The position numbers were made by a program, and so were the translations under genes. A DNA stretch of 28,762 nucleotides from a virus: positions 1 through 28,762 of IMG/VR virus record IMGVR_UViG_3300033999_000108; one strand, 5' to 3'. The notes under the pieces are model-generated. The model had not been told where the DNA came from, did no database searches, and was given only the letters and a program-made list of their open reading frames with translations. Positions within the stretch are counted from its first letter, which is position 1. Each line of letters opens with the position of its first letter. Of the stretch, positions 7,501-14,361 are shown one piece after another.

Positions 7501-9919
7501 AGATATAATTTTAAATGCTACTGACCAAAAGATACAAAGTATCAGAGAATTAATAAAATGGTATTACAACCTTCAAATCGAGGCAAAAAATACCAGTATA
7601 AAAGAAATTGAAGGAAGAATAGCAGCATTAAAAGCTTGGCAACAGTATTTATCAGGGCTTACTGGAACTGCTAAACTTGAAGCAGAAACTGAGGCTAAAA
7701 GCCCCCCGTTTTTAAGAGAAATTCTTTCGAGAATTAGAAATTGGTATATTAGAATGGATCCACCAGGAACTCATTTTGAACCTTCTCCTGAAGGTTTCAG
7801 TCCAGATCCTGCTGAAGTTGCCAGAGCTATTAAAGCAGAAGAAGATAAATTAAGACAGGCTAGAGAAGAATTACAAAGTCTGCGAGATTCTTTGAATAGT
7901 ACTTTAGTGCCACCTTCTACTCCTGGTAGAGGGTATGTGGGGTATCCTGAAACAACTAAGGAAGCAGCTAAAGAAGCTAAAAAGTGGATAGATAGTTTTC
8001 GTGATGCTTTAGAGAAGTCTGTTCCAGCAAATGTATTGGTTAATTATTACAATCTTAACGATGCACTACAAAATACTAAAAATTATATTGAAGAACTGTC
8101 TAAGCATGAAGAAGCCTTAAAAGACAAAATTGATGCTGGTAATATTAGTCGTGAAAATTATGCTAGACTGGCTTACCTTGTCAATGAACGTGTAAGAGCT
8201 TATACAGTAGAACAACAGAGATTGGAAGCAGTTAATGCTTCCTTGAATGAGCAGTATTCATATTACTTGCAAATGTTAAGTATAGCCGAAGATAAATACA
8301 ATAAGGCTGTCAGCACAAGCAATGTAGATGCTATGTATGAAACTGCTCAAGCAATAAAAGAAGTTAAAGATAAGCTGGCAGAATTATCCAATGAAATGTC
8401 CAGTAATAATCAAGCCTGGTTTGATATGTATGTCCAAATCAGGAAAGCTAAGGAAGAATTAAATGCCTTTATCTTTGAAACTACATCTAATAAAATAGAG
8501 ACTGCTATAAAGCAACAAAAATTAAGTTTAGAATCTCAACTTGAAGTGTATAAAAGACTTGCCACTATTAGGCAGTGGGATAGTAAACAATATGAAACAT
8601 TGTATGAAAATATGGCTAAGACTTACAGTGAAATAATGCAAAAGGAATTTGATAAAGTTGAAAAATATTATGATGAACACTTGCAAACATTAGAAGAAAA
8701 ACAGAAAGAATATGAGGATAACATTCAAAAACAGATAGATGCTATAGAACAAAGTGCAAAAGAGCAAATAGATGCTATACAAAAAGTTTTGGATGCCCTT
8801 AATGAGGAAGAAGAATCTGATAAGCGTGTGAAAGCAAGAGAAGAACACGAGCGAAAATTAGCTGAATTAATGGAAGAACGCAGGTATCATGAGTTAAGGA
8901 CTGGTGTTAAACATCAAAAAGCTATTCAAGATATTGATAAGCAGATTGATGAAGAAAATAGAAGATGGGCAGAGCAACAGGCAGAATGGGAACGTGAAGA
9001 TCAACGGAAAAGACTGCAAGACCAAATTGAAAATATAAAACAACAAGCTGAGATTCAGAAAGAAGGATTACAAAAGCAGTTAGAACAAGCTAGAGAAAGC
9101 TATGAGAAACAACGGAAAGAGTTAGAAAAGAATTACAAACAGATGAGAGAAATTGTAAACAATGAGATGCTTGAAATTCTAGCTAACATGGCATCTCATG
9201 AAGAACGATGGTTTGAGATAGGTAAACAATTGGCTGAAGCAATGATACAAGGCATAGAAAGCGGAGATTGGAGTAGAGCTAGAAACATTTTAGATACTGT
9301 TCAAGGAGGTATAACTGAATATCAGCAACGCGGGGCAGAAGAAGTTTATAATCAGATTAATGAAGCACAATCACCTAGATGGATAATTTATCCAGGCCAA
9401 TACGAAATGTATGGCGACAAAGCAATAATGTGGGCAAGAGCACTAGGTAATTTAACTGGAACTCCTGTAGATTGGGATCCAGATACATGGCAGGTAATAG
9501 TTAATGGTAGGCGTTTGTCACCTATCAAAATAGAAGGCGATAGAGCTTTTGTTAGCGTAAGAGAATTTATGGATGCTATTGGTAGAGATACTAGATGGGA
9601 TTCAAATACTAATCAAATTTATGTGTATCACACCGGAGGGTTTGTAAAAGAGACTGGCCCCGCATTAGTTGAAAAAGGGGAATATGTTATCCCACGAGCT
9701 ACTGTTGCCAGTTTAAATCTTAATAGAAATTCTACTGCTGCAATTGTTGGTATTGACGGTTTAAATCGTATTGCAGACCGTATTATAGCTGCAATATTTA
9801 AACGGCCAGTAGCTAACTTTGATAAACTTGTTAATATAGAGCAGTTCATTCCTGAAGATAAAACAGATGTAGAAATTTTAAGTAGAGATTTAGCAAGAGC
9901 AGTAAAGTTATTAAGTTAG
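4574..9919 (+). CDS. Tape measure protein with C-terminal stalk-like domain
   Basis: A 1781-residue tail length ruler and DNA-injection protein. ATG 4574 is 7 bases after AGGAGG and is preferred over the ATG three bases upstream. Residues about 310-520 match the TP901-type tape-measure core (ERRFGWFIAGTGFFGSIEAI, then the MRDKLIDLAYQYGMSWKDVQ and LSIEDTIAILTVMREATG region). Two hydrophobic segments follow near 690 and 770-810. Residues about 1330-1560 are a long, highly charged coiled coil. Residues about 1600-1690 (DTWQVIVNGRRLSPIKIEG, VSVREFMDAIGRDTRWD, NQIYVY) read as a copper-amine-oxidase N-terminal (stalk) domain, unusual in a tape measure. At roughly 0.15 nm per residue the tail would be near 270 nm, an inference. 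Confidence 0.9.
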   Translation: MAENNSSVAKIVGSIVVDFSKTLESINALENKVKSLDKQFKELQNTVNDTAKVLQKSFNVRIQGIKIDSDKITKELSQATKSVNKDIQDTLLRLERGYTALLAKGEQLGVLPKMAEANLAQIRGLQEQLALGEELSKNDLARLKTLEKRLVRANYELDIVKQETEYYDRLRKVSREIGTPENRMLTALSRSISEAPATIEQLQSKLLTAQRNLVKYGLETIPEATKIASLQNELATLQQQFAVKKKISQADVDQYKEALKRLNIIQTETANLERNLGLKVKEKQLEIERARQAAIAQKQLEVEQRKALGPESFLERRFGWFIAGTGFFGSIEAIRQATATIQDVESGMVQISRVSNEVAGNFTAMRDKLIDLAYQYGMSWKDVQDIALRWAQAGYNIADTLKLTETSLMALNTAELDARYSTEGLIGIMSQWGMTAAQLPDLLDKINKVADDYTVTSQDLVDGLLRSSGAAKILGLSIEDTIAILTVMREATGRTGKEVGNALNSILSFIQRPKSLEAFAKEGIAVFTDATMTKFRNVKDIFTDIAAKWDSMSEASKDIFVDAAEEAGLYSEELADIVGLQKEFNDLQRRDISQAAAGIYRRNYLVALLQNWAKVDQVLLTMETAHGYSMKENARTMETLEKKVAQLKAAFVELAVAIGDSGLLDFLKETVDLGKDVVNFFNSLPPAVKTVITHLTTAFLLLKTFELTRSTLARATAGSKATNITESVSKSVTDAAAMAVLLDATGKAITQIGESSVASATKISRLAGAFGLVGNAAKSLFALLGGWQGLIVTGILATAPSIYNTWKQHKKALDEQADAAAGVYKELEILQKVYGDNIEATSRYKQLVQEVAENLPQLITQYDEQGKAIAFNRQQLEQLASASQKLNETDIAGKYAQEINTLTKELSHLETQRKSLPELINYRNKLVSSLSAGKLSAEQAEKAKKDLILVDKQLTEIAKEVGVQNLKEALDTNKAKDIILNATDQKIQSIRELIKWYYNLQIEAKNTSIKEIEGRIAALKAWQQYLSGLTGTAKLEAETEAKSPPFLREILSRIRNWYIRMDPPGTHFEPSPEGFSPDPAEVARAIKAEEDKLRQAREELQSLRDSLNSTLVPPSTPGRGYVGYPETTKEAAKEAKKWIDSFRDALEKSVPANVLVNYYNLNDALQNTKNYIEELSKHEEALKDKIDAGNISRENYARLAYLVNERVRAYTVEQQRLEAVNASLNEQYSYYLQMLSIAEDKYNKAVSTSNVDAMYETAQAIKEVKDKLAELSNEMSSNNQAWFDMYVQIRKAKEELNAFIFETTSNKIETAIKQQKLSLESQLEVYKRLATIRQWDSKQYETLYENMAKTYSEIMQKEFDKVEKYYDEHLQTLEEKQKEYEDNIQKQIDAIEQSAKEQIDAIQKVLDALNEEEESDKRVKAREEHERKLAELMEERRYHELRTGVKHQKAIQDIDKQIDEENRRWAEQQAEWEREDQRKRLQDQIENIKQQAEIQKEGLQKQLEQARESYEKQRKELEKNYKQMREIVNNEMLEILANMASHEERWFEIGKQLAEAMIQGIESGDWSRARNILDTVQGGITEYQQRGAEEVYNQINEAQSPRWIIYPGQYEMYGDKAIMWARALGNLTGTPVDWDPDTWQVIVNGRRLSPIKIEGDRAFVSVREFMDAIGRDTRWDSNTNQIYVYHTGGFVKETGPALVEKGEYVIPRATVASLNLNRNSTAAIVGIDGLNRIADRIIAAIFKRPVANFDKLVNIEQFIPEDKTDVEILSRDLARAVKLLS

Positions 9920-9959
9920 GCAGGTAGAGACAGTAAAATCTACCTGCCTTTCTTATTTT
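9918..9959 (+). terminator. Intrinsic terminator after the tape measure gene
   Basis: A perfect 11-bp stem, AGGCAGGTAGA (9918-9928) with TCTACCTGCCT (9939-9949), a 10-base loop and a T-rich tail (9950-9959). The stem begins inside the TAG stop of the tape measure gene. In the middle of a late operon it probably reduces rather than stops downstream transcription, or is read through by an antiterminated polymerase. Confidence 0.75.
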
Positions 9960-9978
9960 GAAACAGGAGGGGTTTAAA

Positions 9979-10365
9979 TTGGGTGCTATATCTAATTACC
10001 TTGAAAACGCATTAATAAATGCAATATTTAGAAATCTACCGTATACTTCACCTACTACTGTTTATGCTGCTTTATATACATCTGATCCTACTGATACTGA
10101 CGTTGGAACTGAAGTATCAGGAGGCGGTTATGTAAGACAGCCTATTACTTTTGGAGCGCCGAACAATGGTGTTGCTTCCAATTCTGCTGATGTTGTTTTT
10201 CCAGTTGCTACAGCAGATTGGGGAACAATTACTCATTTTGGTATTAGAGATGCTGAAACCGGAGGTAACTTGCTTTATTATGGCCCATTGACAGTTAATA
10301 AAACGATTTTGGCTGGTGACCAACTAATCATTAAGACTGGTAATATAACTGTATCCCTTGATTAA
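9979..10365 (+). CDS. Phage tail fibre family / minor structural protein (Gp80-like)
   Basis: A 128-residue protein. The frame opens earlier, at 9958, but TTG 9979 sits directly behind AGGAGGGGTTTAAA and is the start. It begins SNYLENALINAIFRNLPYTS and continues VYAALYTSDPTDTDVGTEVSG, the signature of a common small structural protein family in Gram-positive phages (annotated Gp80 or tail fibre). It is beta-rich and glycine-rich. It sits between the tape measure and the long fibre-like gene, so a tail-tip or fibre-anchoring role is likely. Exact function is not known for the family. Confidence 0.65.
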   Translation: MGAISNYLENALINAIFRNLPYTSPTTVYAALYTSDPTDTDVGTEVSGGGYVRQPITFGAPNNGVASNSADVVFPVATADWGTITHFGIRDAETGGNLLYYGPLTVNKTILAGDQLIIKTGNITVSLD

Positions 10366-10377
10366 GGGGGTATATAA

Positions 10378-11733
10378 ATGAGTCGCTTAAAGGCAGCTAA
10401 TAATGCTAGAACTACTCTTACGCAAGCTATAGATGCTACTACAAATTCTTTTACTGTAGCGAGTGCTTCAATTTTTCCCGATCCTCCTTTTAGAATAACA
10501 ATAGACGATGAAATTATGGAAGTTGGAGCTAAAGATAATGCTACTAATACATTTTCAAGTGTAATTCGCGGTGTAGAAAATACTGTACCTAGTTCACATA
10601 ACAGTGGAGCTTACGTTGAAAATAGGTTTACTGCTGGAACATTGGCTGAATTAATAGATGCTAATGAAGCACAAGCAAAAGTTGATACTCATGCTATTTT
10701 AAATCAAACTCACGGTATTGGAACAGGGTATTATATTGCAAAAACTTCTAGAACTGATCAGTTGCCAGCATGGATAGATATACCAGATAAGCCTACTGCT
10801 TTTAATCCCATTGCTCATAAAACTACTCATGCTATAGGTGGAGCAGATGCTTTAACACCAGCGGATATAGGAGCAGTAAAAAATACTGCTGGAGTACCAG
10901 AACTTCTAGCAGATGTGTTAGCTAACCGTCCAACTGCTGGAGTAGTTGGTAGGCTTTTCTTTGCTACTGATACAGGAGAAATTTATAGAGATAATGGAAC
11001 AACTTGGGATTTAGCGGCGGCTAGCAGGGATGGCCTTGCTGCGCATTTGGCCGAAAAAGCGCAAGATAATGTGCATGGCCTCGGCAACCGACCTTTTGTT
11101 AGTACACAGAGCATGACTTATTACATCGATGCTGTCAATGGCAATGATAGTAATGATGGGTTGACCAGTAGTACAGCTTTTAAAACGTGGTCAAAAGTAA
11201 TAACGGTTATTCCCAGGTTTTTGCTACACAACTATACGATTATAATCCTTGGTAATTTACCCGAAGTAGTGAAAGTAGAAGGTTTGGTTGTTGCTTCGGA
11301 TTCTAGGTTAGTCATACGAGGTAGTTCTACCACACCTGGCAATCATCAGATTAACGGAGCATATTTTGCTGGGATTATAGGAGGCTACGTTGGTGAGCCT
11401 ATATGGTTGCAATATGTTAAGAGTACAGGAACAATTTACGTCTATGGTAGTAATGGTGTCAAAATAATCAATAGTGAGCCAAAAGCAAGTGGATTGAAGG
11501 GCATAATGTTTGAGAAGAGTTTAGGCGTTGTAGATACCTGCAACTTTGGGACGGGCATTGTATCAATATCAATTTCATCACGCATTTCAGTTGTTCTATC
11601 CCTTAATAATAGTGGCAACGCGACTCAATATGGTCTTCAGGCTATCTTTGGAGGTAAGATAGGTAAAAATGGTACACAGCCTACAGGCACTACTGCAAAT
11701 GAAAATATCGCATCAGGAGGGCAGATACTCTAA
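10378..11733 (+). CDS. Tail fibre protein with beta-helix C-terminal part
   Basis: A 451-residue probable receptor-contacting fibre. Residues 1-110 form a conserved attachment part (TTNSFTVASASIFPDPPFRI then VIRGVENTVPSSHNSGAYVE). A middle region carries short repeated HxxT/HAIG-type linkers and a RPTAGVVGRLFFATDTGEIY trimerisation-like motif. From about residue 241 a YYIDAVNGNDSNDGL motif opens a right-handed beta-helix, usual for polysaccharide-binding fibres. No catalytic acid pair is obvious, so binding rather than cleavage is favoured. The DNA becomes patchily GC-richer after about 11020, hinting at an exchanged tip. Its TAA overlaps the next ATG. Confidence 0.75.
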   Translation: MSRLKAANNARTTLTQAIDATTNSFTVASASIFPDPPFRITIDDEIMEVGAKDNATNTFSSVIRGVENTVPSSHNSGAYVENRFTAGTLAELIDANEAQAKVDTHAILNQTHGIGTGYYIAKTSRTDQLPAWIDIPDKPTAFNPIAHKTTHAIGGADALTPADIGAVKNTAGVPELLADVLANRPTAGVVGRLFFATDTGEIYRDNGTTWDLAAASRDGLAAHLAEKAQDNVHGLGNRPFVSTQSMTYYIDAVNGNDSNDGLTSSTAFKTWSKVITVIPRFLLHNYTIIILGNLPEVVKVEGLVVASDSRLVIRGSSTTPGNHQINGAYFAGIIGGYVGEPIWLQYVKSTGTIYVYGSNGVKIINSEPKASGLKGIMFEKSLGVVDTCNFGTGIVSISISSRISVVLSLNNSGNATQYGLQAIFGGKIGKNGTQPTGTTANENIASGGQIL

Positions 11734-11972
11734 TGAAGCGACTTAAGGTTTCAGAAGAAATCTTTGAAGCTGAGAAAATTATCCTCTCTGGGAATAGTAT
11801 TGTTGGATATAACGGTAATAAAGAAGTTTTTGCCTTTCGAGGCATCAACGACTTTACACCGTACCAGCTTCTCGATGGAGCAGAATTTGATCTTGACCCC
11901 GAAGCCGAAAAGGAACAGCGCATAGCCGACCTTGAGGCGGCTATTGCTGCATTGTTGGGAGGTGCTGTGTGA
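11733..11972 (+). CDS. Small tail accessory protein (XkdW-like position)
   Basis: A 79-residue protein translated by TAATG overlap with the fibre gene. The first half is beta-rich (IFEAEKIILSGNSIVGYNGN, VFAFRGINDFTPYQL) and the end is an acidic helix (DPEAEKEQRIADLEAAIAAL), a common design for small proteins that follow fibre genes in Bacillota phages and that may cap or chaperone the fibre. It also overlaps the next gene (TGATG). Higher GC than the tail genes to the left suggests that it moves together with the fibre tip. Function is inferred from place only. Confidence 0.6.
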   Translation: MKRLKVSEEIFEAEKIILSGNSIVGYNGNKEVFAFRGINDFTPYQLLDGAEFDLDPEAEKEQRIADLEAAIAALLGGAV

Positions 11973-12121
11973 TGCCTCCATGGAAGAAGAATATTTTTGT
12001 GCAAGTGATTACTAGGCGCATGGCTGAAGAGGGTAGAACAGCGGAGGACATTTTGGCAGAATATCCGGCGTTGACAACGGAGGAGAAGCAGGAGATATTA
12101 GCCGCTGTTGCGGCGTCTTAG
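11972..12121 (+). CDS. 49-residue protein, XkdX-like position, DUF433-like C-terminus
   Basis: A very short gene starting at ATG 11972 inside the previous TGA and ending at TAG 12121. The product is MPPWKKNIFVQVITRRMAEE followed by GRTAEDILAEYPALTTEEKQ and EILAAVAAS. The second half resembles the C-terminal helices of DUF433-type proteins (GxxxEDILxxYPxLTxE). XkdX-like mini-proteins usually close the fibre cassette at this spot. Base composition is GC-rich like the preceding gene. It is probably real because of the start/stop overlap and coding-like codons; its role is unknown. Confidence 0.5.
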   Translation: MPPWKKNIFVQVITRRMAEEGRTAEDILAEYPALTTEEKQEILAAVAAS

Positions 12122-12151
12122 GACTTAACTACGCAATAACAATATAATATA

Positions 12152-12180
12152 TTGACTGCATACGGATAGTATGGTATGAT
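12152..12180 (+). promoter_or_regulatory. Sigma-A-type promoter of the recombinase gene
   Basis: TTGACT (12152-12157) and TATGAT (12175-12180) separated by exactly 17 bases. The predicted start of transcription, near 12187, leaves a short leader with the GGAGGG site before ATG 12217. The -10 box lies inside the left arm of the inverted repeat 12165-12224. Confidence 0.75.
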
Positions 12181-12224
12181 CACCTATGAAATGGTAAATG
12201 GAGGGTTGATCATACCATGCTATC
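12165..12224 (+). promoter_or_regulatory. 18-bp inverted repeat over promoter -10 and recombinase start codon
   Basis: Arms 12165-12182 and 12207-12224 pair over 18 bp with one G-T pair and enclose a 24-base loop that holds the GGAGGG ribosome site. The right arm contains the ATG (12217-12219); the left arm contains the -10 box. A transcript read through from the tail genes would fold the start codon into the stem. A transcript from the local promoter begins after the left arm and cannot. It could also be a protein operator, since each arm has a TGATCA core. Confidence 0.7.
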
Positions 12225-13230
12225 TAATACTTTAAATGTTGTTGCAAACGAATTACTGTTAACTCAACTTATTAACGAAATAACACAAGTATGCCGTGAA
12301 ATTAATGTTTTGGAGTTAAGAACACGTTTTAGTAATGTGCTTTCATTATATGAAATAAAACCTATAGGATCAGCTCCACAATTTCAATCTGATCTAGAAG
12401 ATAAAATAGCACTATTTTTAGCTTCTAAACAACTAGAGGGTTTAAGTAAAGTTACTTTAGATGGGTACAAAATTGAACTGAGACTTTTTGCTAAACATAT
12501 ACAAAAACCTATAGAACAAATAACAACAGCGGATATTAGAGCTTATTTAGGACAGTTTCCTCATTTAAAGTTAAGTTCTCTGACTAGAAGGTTATCTGTT
12601 CTTAAAAGCTTTTTTGGCTGGCTAACTTCAGAAGAAATAATTCAACGTGATCCTACCCGAAAAATTAAGCCTCCAAAAACAGAAAAATCTCTTCCTAAAG
12701 CTTTAACGGTTGAAGAGCTAGAAATGTTAAGAGAAGCCTGTCAAACACCTAGAGAAAGAGCGCTTATAGAAATATTTTATGCTACAGGATGTAGACTTTC
12801 TGAAATACATCAGTTAAATCGTCAAGATATAAATTGGCAAACTCAATCTGCTAGAGTAATTGGAAAAGGAGCAAAAGAACGAGAAGTATTCTTTAGTTTT
12901 CGGGCTTTATTTCATCTGCGTAAATATTTGGCAAATCGTAACGATGCTTGTTCTGCATTATTTGTAACAGAAAGAAAGCCTTATCGTAGATTGTCAAGAA
13001 GAGCAATTCAAAGAGAGATAAAATTAATTGCTCAAAGGGCAGGAATAAAGAAAAATGTTCATCCGCATACTATGAGACATACTTTTGCAACTTTAACTTT
13101 AAATAATGGTGCTGATCTTGCAACTATTCAAGCTCTCTTGGGCCATGCTAATCCTGCTACTACACAAATTTATGCTCAAGTAAGTGACGAAAGGAAAAGA
13201 GAACAATATAAACGTCATTTTGTAATGTAA
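12217..13230 (+). CDS. Tyrosine recombinase / integrase inside the tail operon
   Basis: A 337-residue XerC/D-type recombinase that cuts and rejoins DNA through a 3'-phosphotyrosine. Residues about 58-150 form the SAM-like core-binding domain, with a roughly 55-residue extra N-terminal helix region before it. The catalytic domain has the full set: R193 (GCRLSE), K217 (GKGAKE), H284 and R287 (HTMRHTF), H310 (LLGHAN) and Y319 (TQIYAQV). It is the only recombinase in the window and may be the prophage integrase, but the place is odd: between fibre accessory genes and the Dit-like gene, far from the repressor. It has its own promoter and a start-codon hairpin. Its codons are AT-rich, unlike the gene just upstream. 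Confidence 0.9.
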   Translation: MLSNTLNVVANELLLTQLINEITQVCREINVLELRTRFSNVLSLYEIKPIGSAPQFQSDLEDKIALFLASKQLEGLSKVTLDGYKIELRLFAKHIQKPIEQITTADIRAYLGQFPHLKLSSLTRRLSVLKSFFGWLTSEEIIQRDPTRKIKPPKTEKSLPKALTVEELEMLREACQTPRERALIEIFYATGCRLSEIHQLNRQDINWQTQSARVIGKGAKEREVFFSFRALFHLRKYLANRNDACSALFVTERKPYRRLSRRAIQREIKLIAQRAGIKKNVHPHTMRHTFATLTLNNGADLATIQALLGHANPATTQIYAQVSDERKREQYKRHFVM

Positions 13231-13237
13231 ATTAAAT

Positions 13238-13268
13238 AGTCGTCTTAAAAGATGGCTTTAATTTTATT
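13238..13268 (+). terminator. Weak possible terminator after the recombinase
   Basis: An imperfect 8-bp stem (13238-13245 with 13250-13257, two G-T pairs) is followed by a T-rich run TTTAATTTTATT. It would separate the recombinase transcript from the next tail gene, but the stem is weak and late transcription must pass it. Confidence 0.3.
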
Positions 13269-13286
13269 AAAGGAGTTTCGGTAGAT

Positions 13287-14348
13287 ATGTTCAATAGTAA
13301 AGCTTATAATGCCTTACTGTTTAATGATACAAGTTTATATTTTGGGTCTGTTCTTCTTAACGGAACTGGCAATATGAACGTTTTGGCTAATTTAATTCTT
13401 CAAGCTCAGGCTTCATTAACTGGTCAAAGTAACATTGAAATTTATGTAGTTAGAAGACAGTTCAGTTCAGCTAATTTTGCTGGCATAAGCAATATACAAA
13501 TTATACCACTTAAAATTTTATATGGAAATTCTTTACTAGAAGGAATAGGGAATTTAACAGTAAATGCTTTAAAAATATTGTTTGCTACATTACAAATGAA
13601 TGGTATAGGAAACTTATCAGGAAAAGCTATAGCAGCTTCTTTTATAATAACATCAGATAATATTTTACAACCTCTCAATGTTCAAGTTTTGCGTGATAGT
13701 AGAGAAGATTTGTTGCCTGGTATTCGAGAGTTTACTGAAGAAATTCCTGGTCGTCATGGTGAAATAGATTTTGGTAGTGAATTTCAACCACGAATATTAG
13801 AATTGCATGTGATTAGTGTAGATGACCTTAATATAAGTTTACGAGAACAGATTAAAAGAGATATTGCTAAATATCTTGATCCGACCAAAGGAGTTAAAAC
13901 GCTTATATTTGCAAATGATGATACCAAAACATATAACGTAAAATATGCAGGAAGAATTGATTTAAAACAATATCCAACACGGTTGGAGTTTACTATTCCA
14001 TTTAAATGCAGCGATCCTTTTATTATGGCTACTTATGAAAAAAACCATACAGGTAGTGGTATTTTAACTAATGAAGGTACATTTGAAACACCAGTTGTCA
14101 TTACAATTAAAGGGCCGGTTACTAATCCATCAGTAAAAATAGGCAATAATACACTAACTTATACCGGCACATTAAGCAGTACTGATACTCTTATTATTAA
14201 TACTGAAACAATGACTGTTACTTTTAATGGTGTAAATGCATTAGCTAACTACAGCGGAAGTTTTCCTAAACTTCCTCCAGGCAACACAGAAGTTGTAGCT
14301 GCCAGTAGTGGTACTACAATATTTACTTGGCGAGATCGTTGGATTTAA
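13287..14348 (+). CDS. Distal tail (Dit-like) protein with N-terminal repeats
   Basis: A 353-residue baseplate or tail-tip hub protein. ATG 13287 follows AAAGGAG by 10 bases. Residues about 15-118 hold five degenerate units of about 20 residues with the pattern L-x-G-x-x-N followed by a hydrophobic stretch (LLNGTGNMNV, SLTGQSNIEI, NFAGISNIQI, LLEGIGNLTV, QMNGIGNLSG). The Siphovirus tail domain follows (VQVLRDSREDLLPGIREFTE, GRHGEIDFGSEF, FKCSDPFIM), then a C-terminal galectin-like part (NEGTFETPVVITIKG). It directly precedes the tail-associated gene, the normal Dit to Tal order, so the recombinase interrupts the tail cluster just before it. Confidence 0.75.
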   Translation: MFNSKAYNALLFNDTSLYFGSVLLNGTGNMNVLANLILQAQASLTGQSNIEIYVVRRQFSSANFAGISNIQIIPLKILYGNSLLEGIGNLTVNALKILFATLQMNGIGNLSGKAIAASFIITSDNILQPLNVQVLRDSREDLLPGIREFTEEIPGRHGEIDFGSEFQPRILELHVISVDDLNISLREQIKRDIAKYLDPTKGVKTLIFANDDTKTYNVKYAGRIDLKQYPTRLEFTIPFKCSDPFIMATYEKNHTGSGILTNEGTFETPVVITIKGPVTNPSVKIGNNTLTYTGTLSSTDTLIINTETMTVTFNGVNALANYSGSFPKLPPGNTEVVAASSGTTIFTWRDRWI

Positions 14349-14361
14349 AGAAGGTGGTATT

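Noticed and set aside
12165-12224. Inverted repeat as an invertible phase-variation switch flipping the ribosome site
   Set aside because: The 24-base spacer is too short for two recombinase-bound sites to synapse easily, and the promoter/hairpin explanation accounts for the layout; kept only as a remote option.
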